Shown: in pieces, positions 1-9,095 of the stretch
Layout: each line of letters starts with the position of its first letter
Position numbering within the stretch: position 1 is the stretch's first letter
From: Listeria sp. PSOL-1
GTDB taxonomy: Bacteria > Bacillota > Bacilli > Lactobacillales > Listeriaceae
Length of the DNA: 64,000 bases
Assembly (NCBI RefSeq): GCF_902806445.1
Contig: NZ_LR760298.1
Coordinates: 2,032,750 to 2,096,749 of the forward strand
Reading direction: 5' to 3'
Position numbers and translations under genes: made by a program
Notes under the pieces: model-generated
What the model was told of the DNA's origin: nothing
The model's database searches: none
The model's input: the letters and a program-made list of their open reading frames with translations, nothing else

Positions 1-1160
1 ACAATCGTTTTTTTCACAATGAAAATGGAGAAGTATTCGCAGAAGTAGCTTTTCAATATGAGAGTTTTAAGCGTTATTTAGAACATGCAGATGAATTAAC
101 CATCTTAGCTCGATTGGAAAAAGTATCACCAGACATGCCTACTGATAAATGGAATATTTCATCCGGTCCAAAAGTTAATTTTGTTGGAGTAGCGGATCCT
201 TATGGAGTAAGATGTTTTACCCCATTCCCTAAATCTTATCAAGAAATCAAACGGGAAGTCGCTAAAACAGACGCAGTGATTGCCAGGTTGCCTTCTGAAA
301 TTGGTTATATGGCAGTCGACGCAGCCAAAGCACTGGGTAAGCCTTATGCGATCGAAGTAGTTGGAGACGCTTATGAAGCGATGAACACATACGGAAATTT
401 AAAAGGTACTCTTTACGCACCGATTGCAAAACATAAAATGAAAAAACGAGTACAAGATGCACCGCATGTATTATACATCACAGACCAAGCATTGCAAAAA
501 ATTTATCCAACACGTGGAAAAGCAATAAGCTGTTCAAATGTAGAACTTCCATTAAGAGAAAGTACATGTGAGAAGCAACGAATAAATAAGATTGAGAACC
601 CTTCTGGCCCAATAAAAATCGGAATGAATGGTTCACTATCTTCTGCTTATAAAGGCTTTGATGTCGCGATGAAAGCTCTTGCCATTGCAAAGCCTGAGCT
701 GCCTCCATTTCAATTAATGATTGTAGGGAAGGGTCCTTCTGCTGAATGGCAGGCATTAGCTTCCCAACTTGGCATTGAGAAAGAAGTTTGTTTTGTTGGA
801 AGTATGCCAAATAAAGAAATCTATCAGTGGTTGGATAGCATTGATTTGTTTTTGATGCCAAGTCGAACAGAGGGCCAAGGACGAGCGCTTATAGAAGCCC
901 TATCGTGTGGGTGCCCTGCTTTAGGCTCAAATGTAGGCGGAATTCCAGAATTACTAGAAGAAAAGCAACTGCATGAGCCAGATGACAGTACTACACTTGC
1001 TAAAAAAATAATAGAAGTTGTCACTGAACCATCCGTGCAATTAAGTTATGCTAAAAAAGCATTTTTAACTGCAGAGAAATTTGAATCACTGAACCTTCAA
1101 AGTAAAAGACGACAATTCTTTAATCAATTAAAATTAGCTGTAAAAAATGAGATTCTTTAG
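1..1160 (+). CDS. GT4-family glycosyltransferase (5' end outside window)
   Basis: The reading frame is open to the left edge (first full codon at base 3), so this is the last ~385 residues of a longer protein; the TTG at 114 lies inside the open frame and is not the start. The C-terminal half has the GT-B nucleotide-sugar-binding fold: the segment NGSLSSAYKGFD, then KGPSAEWQALA, and an E-x7-E motif in EGQGRALIEALSCG (about 868-910) followed by GGIPELL. This is the usual signature of retaining GT4 enzymes that add a sugar to a lipid-linked repeat unit at the inner membrane. It is the first visible gene of a polysaccharide locus and lies 98 bp before a second GT4 gene. Donor and acceptor cannot be told from sequence. 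Confidence 0.85.
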   Translation, partial: NRFFHNENGEVFAEVAFQYESFKRYLEHADELTILARLEKVSPDMPTDKWNISSGPKVNFVGVADPYGVRCFTPFPKSYQEIKREVAKTDAVIARLPSEIGYMAVDAAKALGKPYAIEVVGDAYEAMNTYGNLKGTLYAPIAKHKMKKRVQDAPHVLYITDQALQKIYPTRGKAISCSNVELPLRESTCEKQRINKIENPSGPIKIGMNGSLSSAYKGFDVAMKALAIAKPELPPFQLMIVGKGPSAEWQALASQLGIEKEVCFVGSMPNKEIYQWLDSIDLFLMPSRTEGQGRALIEALSCGCPALGSNVGGIPELLEEKQLHEPDDSTTLAKKIIEVVTEPSVQLSYAKKAFLTAEKFESLNLQSKRRQFFNQLKLAVKNEIL

Positions 1161-1258
1161 AGGTTGAATAAAGGCTTGCTGACAAATATTAGTTCGATCA
1201 AGTTTATCACACCGATCGAAGTCAAGGTTAAATATCATATACTGGAGAGAGTATAAGA

Positions 1259-2380
1259 ATGAAAAAAATAATGATGGGTGTTACAACACCTTTTAGTCTC
1301 ACTTTATTAAAAGGACAATTTGACTATTTTACAAAAAAAGGATATAGCATTCATTTAATTACTTCGGATGGACCTGAATTGGAATTAGAAGAACTTAAAG
1401 CTGTGACTGTCCATGTAGTTCCAATGAAACGAGAAATTTCCGTTTTTGCAGATTTTATTGCTTTATTAAAAATTATTTATATTTATTTTCAAGTAAAACC
1501 GGATATTTCTAACGTTTCTACTCCGAAAGCTAGTTTATTGTGTAGTATTGCAGCTTTTCTCAGTCGTACGAAAATCCGAATATACTCTATTATTGGTTTG
1601 CGATTAGAAACTTGTAGCGGACTTAAACGTAAAATACTCTATCTGCTTGAGAAGTTAATGATTCGAATTTCTACAACCTGTATTGCAGTAAGTCCCAGTT
1701 TAAGGGAAACGCTTGTTGCAGAGAAGTTGTCTAAAGCATCTAAACTACAGGTTTTAGCTTCAGGAAGTTACAATGGCATTGAATTAGAACGGTTAGAGAG
1801 GAAAGAAGAGGCCGTTCAACAAGTACAAAAGGAGCTCTCGTTTACAGGGCCAGTTATTGGCTTTGTAGGAAGGTTGACGCGGGATAAAGGTGTCAACGAA
1901 TTAGTCCGTAGTTTCTTAATATTACTAGAGGAAAAAGTAAATATTAATCTTTTGTTAGTAGGGGATTTTGAAGATGGAGACCCAGTAGATGAGGATGTAG
2001 CATTCCAAATTAAAAATCATCCAGCTATTACGTATACAAGGTTCGTTTCTGATCCTACACCATATTACTACACGATGGACACCCTTGTTCTTCCTACTTA
2101 TCGAGAAGGTTTTGGAAACGTATTGATTGAAGCAGCTTATTGTCGGATACCAACGATAACAACGAATGCTACTGGAGCAAGAGATGCAGTTATTCACGAG
2201 GAAACCGGCTTGATCATAGATATTGGGAATGTCCCTCAGCTTTATGAAGCGATGAAAAACTTACTAGATCAACCAGCGTTAGCTAAAAGCATGGGAGAAA
2301 GAGGACATCAGCGTAGTAAAGAAGAATTCCAGTCTATCCATATCTGGAAGGAACTAGAAAAAATTTATCAAAGTAGTTAG
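1259..2380 (+). CDS. GT4-family glycosyltransferase
   Basis: A 373-residue cytoplasmic or peripheral glycosyltransferase. The N-terminal part (residues 1-180) resembles the glycosyltransferase family 4 N-domain. The C-terminal domain starts near residue 196 (GFVGRLTRDKGV) and has the E-x7-E motif EGFGNVLIE at about 281-289, followed by GARDAV and an EETGLIID loop typical of the EpsD/CapM/TuaC group. The ATG has a Shine-Dalgarno (GGAGAG) about 8 bases upstream. It probably adds one sugar of the repeat unit made by this locus. Linkage and sugar are not predictable. A hairpin follows the stop, so coupling to the downstream polymerase gene is uncertain. Confidence 0.88.
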   Translation: MKKIMMGVTTPFSLTLLKGQFDYFTKKGYSIHLITSDGPELELEELKAVTVHVVPMKREISVFADFIALLKIIYIYFQVKPDISNVSTPKASLLCSIAAFLSRTKIRIYSIIGLRLETCSGLKRKILYLLEKLMIRISTTCIAVSPSLRETLVAEKLSKASKLQVLASGSYNGIELERLERKEEAVQQVQKELSFTGPVIGFVGRLTRDKGVNELVRSFLILLEEKVNINLLLVGDFEDGDPVDEDVAFQIKNHPAITYTRFVSDPTPYYYTMDTLVLPTYREGFGNVLIEAAYCRIPTITTNATGARDAVIHEETGLIIDIGNVPQLYEAMKNLLDQPALAKSMGERGHQRSKEEFQSIHIWKELEKIYQSS

Positions 2381-2389
2381 AAAAGAAAA

Positions 2390-2420
2390 ATTGGAGCTTA
2401 GCACTTTTCAGCTGCCAATT
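2390..2420 (+). terminator. Possible stem-loop after the second glycosyltransferase gene
   Basis: An imperfect inverted repeat, AATTGGAGCT with AGCTGCCAATT, encloses an 11-base loop. Only a short T-poor tail follows, so it would be a weak terminator or an mRNA 3' processing or stabilising hairpin. Confidence 0.35.
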
Positions 2421-2436
2421 CTTATATAACGAAGTA

Positions 2437-2616
2437 ATGGACATCAAAAAAGTACAGGCAAGATATTATGGAATTCAACTTAATAATAGTAGTTTAGAAG
2501 TTTTTGAATACGACATATATTTGTCTGTAGATATATATGTTGAAGAAAACCTAGTATATATAATCGAAATGATGGAAGAGGATGAATATGAGAACATTGT
2601 ACACTTGGGGGCTTAA
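2437..2616 (+). CDS. Possible 59-residue acidic small protein overlapping the polymerase start
   Basis: An ATG-initiated frame of 59 codons fills the gap between the glycosyltransferase and polymerase genes and runs 29 bases into the polymerase in another frame. The product would start MDIKKVQARYYG, is acidic with many Tyr, Ile and Glu residues (ending near EMMEEDEYENIV) and has no membrane segment. No good Shine-Dalgarno precedes the ATG, which argues against strong expression. I do not recognise a family. Its stop lies just inside the polymerase gene, so if translated it could couple to polymerase translation. It could equally be a chance frame or a remnant. Confidence 0.3.
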   Translation: MDIKKVQARYYGIQLNNSSLEVFEYDIYLSVDIYVEENLVYIIEMMEEDEYENIVHLGA

Positions 2617-4000
2617 CCTCCTTGTTTTGATAGTTGGGCTAACGATCTGCTTATATGTTTATAATAATGCAAATGCTGCAGGTTACGATAAACTATACCT
2701 TCTTCCTCTTACCTATGTAGTAGTATTTTTTTTAGTACTATCGCATTGTTTATTACGAAGATTTAATATTTTTTTGATCGTATTTACGGGCATAAGTTTT
2801 GCACGGTATGTTATTTTACCTTGTTTAATTGTTTATACAGGGTATTATGGTGGCCGCTCTCCAGAACCTCCTTTGGCCGGTTCATTGCACAAGGCAATTT
2901 ACCTTATGATTTATGAGTTAATTGCTATTGCATTAACGATTATCATCTTGGAGCTTGTATTGGCTAAGAAATGGAAACCCCCGGTAAAAGCAGAGGAATT
3001 ATCTGATCAATCTAGACGAGATGGCTTTTTGCTCTTTTCAGTGGTAGGCCTTATCGCTGTTATTGTTATTCCGAATGCAGCTTCGACCATTACCTTTTTA
3101 TTTCCAAAAGATGGGTTAGTAGATGTCGTCTCCAATAATAATACCTTGTCTATGTTAGGAACTTATCTATTTATTATAGCCAAACAACTACTATTTCTTT
3201 TAGGAATTTACGCTTGCCATAAAGGCTATAAGAGAACAATGAAAAAACGTTACCTGCTAGCTGCCGTTTTATTATTAATTATAAATATCGGTATTTTTGT
3301 AGGAACTAATCGCTCAGATATCGTCTTATCTGCCATTGTTAGTTTGATTGTGTTTCAACGTTTGTTTCCCCGGTTTTTTAAGTGGGTGGCAATGGGTACG
3401 GGTAGTTTATTAGTAACGATTATTTCTTTAATGGGACAAGTGCGTAATATCGCATCGATTTCGGGAGGTAATAGTGCTTTAGTAGATTTTACAGATAACT
3501 TACAGGTTTATTTTGGTGGCCCATACAATGTAGCTTTGGCAGTTGAAACAAAACTTTTATATCCAGAAGTACAAAATTTATCCGTTTTATTTTTTGATAT
3601 TTTTCGTCCCATGATTGGGATCAACGTTTTGGTTAAAAACCTGCCATTTACGTATTCTAATATCTTTTTTAATCATCGCTACTATTATGCAGCACAAGAG
3701 ACTCAAATTTTGCCGATTATAGGGCAAGGTAATATCTTCTTTGGTTACGTAGCTGCGCCATTATTTTCAGTCCTCACGGTATGCTTAGCCTATTATTTAT
3801 GTTTGAAGATTAACCGCACACGCTCACTAGCTATGTTTTATTTTTTAACTTTGGTGTGCACAAGGTTAGGTATGGTAATGGGACAGAATACGATGAACAT
3901 TGTAAATGATCTAAGCTATAATTTATTCTTATTTTTAATCATTTATGCTCTTAGTTCATTATTCGTATTTAAAAGAAAAGAAGGAGAATCTCTAAAATGA
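2588..4000 (+). CDS. Wzy-type oligosaccharide repeat-unit polymerase (membrane)
   Basis: About 470 residues, strongly hydrophobic, with roughly ten to twelve predicted membrane spans spread over the whole length and a larger outside loop around residues 290-370 (segment with YFGGPYNVALAVETKLLYPE and FNHRYYYAAQETQ). This is the architecture of O-antigen polymerase-like proteins, which join lipid-linked repeat units outside the membrane. An ATG at 2582 is directly abutted by the GGAAGAGG Shine-Dalgarno (2574-2581), so the ATG at 2588, six bases further, is the better start. The stop overlaps the acetyltransferase start (ATGA at 3997). The assignment rests on topology and cluster context, because Wzy sequences are poorly conserved. 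Confidence 0.75.
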   Translation: MRTLYTWGLNLLVLIVGLTICLYVYNNANAAGYDKLYLLPLTYVVVFFLVLSHCLLRRFNIFLIVFTGISFARYVILPCLIVYTGYYGGRSPEPPLAGSLHKAIYLMIYELIAIALTIIILELVLAKKWKPPVKAEELSDQSRRDGFLLFSVVGLIAVIVIPNAASTITFLFPKDGLVDVVSNNNTLSMLGTYLFIIAKQLLFLLGIYACHKGYKRTMKKRYLLAAVLLLIINIGIFVGTNRSDIVLSAIVSLIVFQRLFPRFFKWVAMGTGSLLVTIISLMGQVRNIASISGGNSALVDFTDNLQVYFGGPYNVALAVETKLLYPEVQNLSVLFFDIFRPMIGINVLVKNLPFTYSNIFFNHRYYYAAQETQILPIIGQGNIFFGYVAAPLFSVLTVCLAYYLCLKINRTRSLAMFYFLTLVCTRLGMVMGQNTMNIVNDLSYNLFLFLIIYALSSLFVFKRKEGESLK

Positions 4001-4518
4001 AAATCCGATTATTTATGCGCTATATACTGCCGATTCATCTTATTCAGCTACTAACAAGTATACTGCCTAATACAGATATCACTTCAAGAATACGCGGAGC
4101 TTTGATGCGCCCGTTTTTTAAAAAATGCGGACCTAAATTCCGAATGGGTACTCGAAATATCATTAATCGACCTGACCAAATCATCATTGGCGAAAATGTT
4201 TATATTTCACATAATTGCTATATCAATGGAACAGGCGGGCTAACGATTGAAGAGGGTTGCATGATTGGCCCTATGTCTGTTGTTGTAACCTCGAAACATA
4301 CGCATCAAAACGGAAAAATCCAACAAAGATCATTAGAGCAAGCGGTGACAATTGGTGCTGGTTCTTGGCTTGCTAGTCATGTTGTTATAAGTGCGGGCGT
4401 ACAGATTGGTGCAGGGACAACTTTAGCTGCAGGCGCAGTAGTCGTAACAACGATCCCTGCTCATACAGTGGCGGGTGGCGTACCAGCCAAAGTTATTAAT
4501 CAGCAAGGAAAGTTGTAA
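3997..4518 (+). CDS. Left-handed beta-helix O-acetyltransferase (WcaF/CapG-like)
   Basis: A 173-residue protein with hexapeptide repeats from about residue 60 on (IIIGENVYIS, LTIEEGCMIG, VTIGAGSWLA, VQIGAGTTLAAGAVV) and the closing VPAKVI motif of maltose/galactoside acetyltransferase relatives. The SKHTH segment near residue 100 supplies the likely catalytic histidine. Members transfer acetyl from acetyl-CoA to a sugar hydroxyl. In this setting the target is probably the polysaccharide repeat unit or a precursor. It overlaps the polymerase gene by 4 bases (ATGA), so translation is likely coupled. A role as N-acetyltransferase on the 4-amino sugar made by the downstream genes is possible, but the family match favours O-acetylation. 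Confidence 0.85.
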   Translation: MKIRLFMRYILPIHLIQLLTSILPNTDITSRIRGALMRPFFKKCGPKFRMGTRNIINRPDQIIIGENVYISHNCYINGTGGLTIEEGCMIGPMSVVVTSKHTHQNGKIQQRSLEQAVTIGAGSWLASHVVISAGVQIGAGTTLAAGAVVVTTIPAHTVAGGVPAKVINQQGKL

Positions 4519-4522
4519 CACA

Positions 4523-5785
4523 ATGAAAAAATTATTACAAAATCCATTTGTCCTGACAACCGTAAAAAAAGGTGTAACCATCTTAAGTGGTGCTACATCT
4601 CTAATGATTATTTCTAGATATTTAGGCCCTACACTTCGGGGAGAGTATATGTATCTAGTAAACATGGTGATTGTGCTTACGACTATATTCAATTTAGGAA
4701 TTTCACTCATTTACCCTCAAATGAGGAAAAGATGGGCGCATGCCAAAGAATTATTTATTAGTTACTCAATTTTGCAATTTGCCCTTTATTTTATCGCTGG
4801 AGTTATTTTTATATTACTTACAAATAATTTATTAGTAGGTTCAGTTTTATTAGTTTCTGCGGTTAGTATTTTAAACTTACAGGCAACCCAGATTAATTTA
4901 GTAGAAAACCTCGCTGTGCAGACTTGGATCATGATTGGATCTGCTGTAGTAAACGTTCTTCTGCTTATTTTAGCGAGCGTGCTCACCGCACATAGCATGC
5001 TAACAATTTTCATCATTTACGGCCTGAAAAGTTATGTATCCATGTTTTGTTCTTTATGTTTTCTTTGTAGAAAATCATTTCGATTTCGTTTTTTCAGCCC
5101 TTCCTTTGGCACAATGACCCGCCTCGCATTTGTACCACTTCTTACTTCTATTTTAGTCTCAATTAATTACCAGGCAGATATTCTCTTATTAAAATGGATG
5201 TCAGTTGATTTTTATCAAATTGGTCTTTACAGTGCCGGCGTTGCATTAGCCGAATATGCTTGGATGGTTCCAGATATTTTTAAAGAAGTGATGTATCACT
5301 TAAACGCAAGAAAAGACAATATTGAGAAGATGACGTTTTCCTTGCGAGCTAGTATGACAATTCTTAGTTTCATCGCTATTATCATGCTGTGTTTTGGCAA
5401 GGAGATTTTGATTTTTTTATTTTCATCTTCGTATGCAAATGCTTATTCAGTTCTAATCATGATGTTTATGGCTGTCCCTTTTATGGTTTATGTCAAAATT
5501 ATCGGCACCCTTTTCTCAGCAAACGGAGGCTGGGGCTATTACTTTTTATCCCTTGGAGGAAGTGTTTTTCTAAATATTGTATTGAATCTTATATTAGTTC
5601 CTCTATTTGGCATAGAGGGTTCCGCATTAGCTTCGATTATTTCTTATGCAAATGGTGGGATTATGATGATGATTTGGTTTAAAAGAAAATATCATGTTCC
5701 TATTATGGAAATTCTATTCCTTCTGCCTAAAGACTGGAAGCTTTTAATCTCTTATCTGTCTAATAAAACCAAATCTAGTTTGTAA
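4523..5785 (+). CDS. Wzx-type polysaccharide flippase
   Basis: About 420 residues with some twelve to fourteen membrane segments, starting with the flippase-type N-terminus KKGVTILSGATSLMIISRYLGP, common to MATE/MOP-superfamily repeat-unit exporters. It would move the undecaprenyl-linked repeat unit across the membrane for polymerisation by the neighbouring Wzy. An upstream in-frame ATG at 4475 lies inside the acetyltransferase gene. The ATG at 4523, preceded by AAGGAA and just after the acetyltransferase stop, is the likelier start. The protein ends in a short basic tail. This closes the first transcription block of the locus, followed by a long non-coding gap. Confidence 0.85.
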   Translation: MKKLLQNPFVLTTVKKGVTILSGATSLMIISRYLGPTLRGEYMYLVNMVIVLTTIFNLGISLIYPQMRKRWAHAKELFISYSILQFALYFIAGVIFILLTNNLLVGSVLLVSAVSILNLQATQINLVENLAVQTWIMIGSAVVNVLLLILASVLTAHSMLTIFIIYGLKSYVSMFCSLCFLCRKSFRFRFFSPSFGTMTRLAFVPLLTSILVSINYQADILLLKWMSVDFYQIGLYSAGVALAEYAWMVPDIFKEVMYHLNARKDNIEKMTFSLRASMTILSFIAIIMLCFGKEILIFLFSSSYANAYSVLIMMFMAVPFMVYVKIIGTLFSANGGWGYYFLSLGGSVFLNIVLNLILVPLFGIEGSALASIISYANGGIMMMIWFKRKYHVPIMEILFLLPKDWKLLISYLSNKTKSSL

Positions 5786-6329
5786 AATGCAAGTGATTTT
5801 TTTAAAAAATACATTAATATCCGTAAAAATCATTAATTTATAAACAAATGTGATTTATTTTCCTTTCTCAGCCAATTAAGATAGAGATGATCAGGGATAA
5901 AGTAAAAAGATAGCCAAAAATAGAGTTTCAAAAAAGACAATGTCTTGAGATTGCTTATATATATTTTTTAAAAGCAATGTGATAATAAATTATAGGCTAG
6001 AAGCTTATTCTTATGGGGTTTCTTACACAAAGAGAATAACAAAAATTGAAGTGAACGAACATTGAAATATGGATACATGATAAACGTTTACGCATACAAG
6101 TTTGTTTTGTAGAAAAAGTATAATTTTTAATAAATTAGAATGCTGAGATTTTGGTAGTAAGTCTAGTTGCCTGCCATAAAGAAGTCATTAGACTGACCTA
6201 AATCCTATCATTGAGTTAATAAAAATGACTAAAAAAGGAAAATGACATCATAAATGTAGCAGAAGGACAGTCCTAGTTACTAAGGTTGGGTTGTCCTTTG
6301 TTTGATCGAGCGAAGGGAGGATGGGAGAC
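5786..6329. other. 544 bp non-coding gap inside the polysaccharide locus
   Basis: AT-rich and without a convincing gene. It contains a perfect 10 bp palindrome TAAACGTTTA (about 6081-6090), a TATAAT hexamer at 6119-6124 without a well-spaced -35, and a short inverted repeat AAGGACA/TGTCCTT (about 6263-6298) just before the Shine-Dalgarno of the next gene. It probably holds the promoter and leader of the sugar-nucleotide genes. Confidence 0.4.
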
Positions 6330-7760
6330 ATGAAAGAGATAAAGCAAAAGAAAAAAAGAACTTTATTAATTGGAGCAGGTGAAGCAGGGGAACTTGCGCT
6401 TTCTTTCCTACAAATACATCATGCGGACACATTGCAATTAATTGGTGTAGTGGATGACCGCAAGAAAACCCTAGTGAACTTTGGATTGCCGCTTTTAGGA
6501 AATGTGAAGGACATTGAAAAAATAGTAAAGTCCCAATCGATTGAGCATCTGATTGTAGCGATTCCATCGTTAAAAGGTTCAGCAAAGATAGCTGTTTTAG
6601 AGGCTTGTGCAAAGACAGGCGTTTCAACAGAAATTATGCCAGATTTAGCTGCGATCATTCGCGGAGAAGGAACAATCCAAGCGATGCAAAAATTAGATTA
6701 TGTCGATTTACTTGATCGTGAAGAAGGCAAGCTTAATTATGAAGAGATGAAACCAAGCTTTAAACAAAAGCGCGTGTTAATTACTGGAGCAGGGGGTTCC
6801 ATAGGCTCAGAGATTGTGCGACAGGCGGCTCGGTGTGAACCGCAAGAAATTATACTTGTTGGACATGGGGAAAATAGCATTTTCACAATTCATCATGAAA
6901 TGAGCCTGCATTCTGATGTAAAAGTTACTCCGATCATTGCAGACATACAAGATAAAGATCGGATACAAGAAATATTTGCCAAGTATACTCCTGATATAGT
7001 ATACCATGCAGCAGCACATAAGCATGTCCCAATGATGGAACTAAACGTGCGAGAAGCTGTAAAAAATAACATTATAGGAACCAAAAACTTAGTGGATATA
7101 AGCGAGCGATATTGCATAGAGCGCTTTATCATGATTTCTACAGATAAATCAGTAGAACCAACTTCTGTTATGGGTGCTACAAAAAAAATGGCAGAATGGA
7201 TAGTCCAAGCTAAAAATAATAATAAACACGCAGGAATTTATTCCGTTGTACGCTTTGGAAATGTATTAGGAAGTCGCGGTAGCGCAATTCCACTTTTCTG
7301 GGAACAAATTAAAACAGGCCAACCAGTCACGATCACACACCCTGATATGGAACGCTATTTTATGACCATTGCCGAGGCAAGCCAGCTTGTTATTGAAGCG
7401 AGCATGTTAGCTGTTGGCGGTGAAGTCTTTATTTTGAAAATGGGCAATGCGCAAAAGATAATTGATATCGTCCGTAAACTCGGTGTTTTGGCTGGAAAAA
7501 AAGAAGAACAACTAGACATACGTTTCATTGGATTACGAGACGGCGAAAAAATGTCTGAAGCACTTTTTGAAACGGAAGAATTAGATACTGCAGATACCCA
7601 CTTTACCAAGTATTACTGCGGGAAAGCACAAATCCCGCAAAAAATTTATGAAATAGAAGATTGGCATTTATTCTTCAGCAAAAAAAATGAAGAAGATATA
7701 CGTAAAATATTACTAGCTCTGACGAACAGCCAGCCAATATTAGAAAAGGAGCATGCTTAA
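6330..7760 (+). CDS. UDP-HexNAc 4,6-dehydratase, FlaA1/PglF/CapD-like, lacking the membrane domain
   Basis: About 476 residues. An N-terminal Rossmann-like nucleotide-binding domain (RTLLIGAGEAGELAL near residue 11) is followed by the SDR dehydratase domain: NAD motif ITGAGGSIGSE near 150, YHAAAHKHVPMME, and the active-site segment STDKSVEPTSVMGATKK near 270, where Met and Lys replace the Tyr-x3-Lys of classical SDRs, as in PglF and FlaA1. These enzymes convert UDP-GlcNAc to a 4-keto-6-deoxy sugar. Typical long members have about 600 residues with four N-terminal membrane helices; here these are absent. The GGGAGG Shine-Dalgarno abuts the ATG at 6321, so the ATG at 6330 is the likelier start. 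First of four tightly packed genes. Confidence 0.88.
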   Translation: MKEIKQKKKRTLLIGAGEAGELALSFLQIHHADTLQLIGVVDDRKKTLVNFGLPLLGNVKDIEKIVKSQSIEHLIVAIPSLKGSAKIAVLEACAKTGVSTEIMPDLAAIIRGEGTIQAMQKLDYVDLLDREEGKLNYEEMKPSFKQKRVLITGAGGSIGSEIVRQAARCEPQEIILVGHGENSIFTIHHEMSLHSDVKVTPIIADIQDKDRIQEIFAKYTPDIVYHAAAHKHVPMMELNVREAVKNNIIGTKNLVDISERYCIERFIMISTDKSVEPTSVMGATKKMAEWIVQAKNNNKHAGIYSVVRFGNVLGSRGSAIPLFWEQIKTGQPVTITHPDMERYFMTIAEASQLVIEASMLAVGGEVFILKMGNAQKIIDIVRKLGVLAGKKEEQLDIRFIGLRDGEKMSEALFETEELDTADTHFTKYYCGKAQIPQKIYEIEDWHLFFSKKNEEDIRKILLALTNSQPILEKEHA

Positions 7761-9095
7761 ATGTTAAATATTGAAAAAAAAGCTAAAGAAATCTTGATGC
7801 ATAAGATCCAAACAAAAGTTGCTAAAGTCGGCGTTATAGGACTTGGTTACGTTGGTTTGCCCCTTGCAATGGAACTAGCATCTGCAGGATTTCAAGTAGT
7901 TGGCATCGATATCGACTCTTCAAAAGTGCACAGTTTGAATGAAGGCGAATCACATATTATCGATATTCCAAATGAGCAAGTAATATCCGCGATCCAAAGC
8001 GGCCATTTTCAGGCGACAACAGATTTTTGTAAGTTAAGCGAGCTGGATGCAGTTAGTGTTTGTGTACCAACACCCTTAAATGAACATCAAGAACCAGATG
8101 TAAGTTATATGAAATTTGTTGCTGAAAAAATTGAGCAACACCTTAATCATCCAATCCTTATTTTACTTGAAAGCACAACATATCCCGGTACAACAAGAGA
8201 ACTTTTTGCTAATTATTTTGACGCACATGGAAAACGGGCAGATGAAGATTATTTCTTATGTTTTTCGCCAGAGCGTGTTGATCCAGGCAATGTTCAATTT
8301 CAAACGAAAAGTATTCCTAAAGTAATTGGTGGACTAACCGCTTCAAGTGGTGAATTAGCCGAAGCTTTATATGGATCAGTACTAGATAAAGTCGTTCTTG
8401 TAAGCTCTCCAGAAACAGCAGAAATGAGTAAATTACTCGAAAATACTTTCCGAAGCATTAATATCGCCTTTGTTAATGAAATGGCACTTATGTGTGAACG
8501 AATGGGCCTTAATATTTGGGAAGCCATTGATGCCGCTGCGACGAAGCCTTTTGGTTTTATGCCATTTTATCCTGGCCCAGGCGTTGGTGGGCACTGTATT
8601 CCTCTTGACCCAATGTATTTGCATTGGAAAGGAAAACAAAATAAGTTTTTCAACCAATTTATTGAAACTGCGCAAGCGATTAACTTGAATATGCCTTACC
8701 ACGTAGTTGATAAAATTCAAGAAGCTTTGAACAATCAAGAAAAATCCTTAAAGAATGCTAATATTTTGCTAGTTGGCGCAGCATACAAAGCGAATATCAA
8801 TGACGTACGAGAATCGCCCACGCTTGATATTTATGAAATTTTAACAGAAAAAGAAGGAAGCATTACAATTCTTGACCCATTTGTCCCTTCTTTTAAAAAT
8901 AAAATGGGGGAAGAAGTAGCCGTAATTCAAGCGGAAAGTTGTGATTTTGCTGCTTATGATTGCGTTGTTATTTTAACAAAACATAGTACAGTAGATTATA
9001 CACGCTTGCTTGAGGAGAGTCATGTCATTGTGGACATGCAATATATATATAAACATGCTGCTTCAAATATATATAAAATTGGTGGTGGCAAATAG
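7761..9095 (+). CDS. UDP-N-acetylhexosamine / UDP-glucose 6-dehydrogenase (WbpA/WecC/TuaD class)
   Basis: A 444-residue NAD-dependent dehydrogenase with all three family domains. The N-terminal Rossmann fold has GVIGLGYVGLPLA near residue 23, the central domain has the catalytic cysteine in GPGVGGHCIPLDP near 278, and the C-terminal UDP-binding domain starts near 335 (LLVGAAYKANINDVRESP). It oxidises the 6-OH of a UDP-sugar twice to the uronate. The match to GVIGLGYVGLP and CFSPERVDPGN favours the UDP-HexNAc group, giving UDP-GlcNAcA or ManNAcA, over UDP-glucose. The start follows directly on the upstream stop. It sits between the 4,6-dehydratase and aminotransferase genes and supplies an acidic sugar to the polymer. 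Confidence 0.9.
   Translation: MLNIEKKAKEILMHKIQTKVAKVGVIGLGYVGLPLAMELASAGFQVVGIDIDSSKVHSLNEGESHIIDIPNEQVISAIQSGHFQATTDFCKLSELDAVSVCVPTPLNEHQEPDVSYMKFVAEKIEQHLNHPILILLESTTYPGTTRELFANYFDAHGKRADEDYFLCFSPERVDPGNVQFQTKSIPKVIGGLTASSGELAEALYGSVLDKVVLVSSPETAEMSKLLENTFRSINIAFVNEMALMCERMGLNIWEAIDAAATKPFGFMPFYPGPGVGGHCIPLDPMYLHWKGKQNKFFNQFIETAQAINLNMPYHVVDKIQEALNNQEKSLKNANILLVGAAYKANINDVRESPTLDIYEILTEKEGSITILDPFVPSFKNKMGEEVAVIQAESCDFAAYDCVVILTKHSTVDYTRLLEESHVIVDMQYIYKHAASNIYKIGGGK

Noticed and set aside
114..1160. TTG at 114 as the start of the first glycosyltransferase
   Set aside because: The frame is open without a stop to the left window edge and the upstream residues look like normal coding sequence, so the gene is cut by the window.
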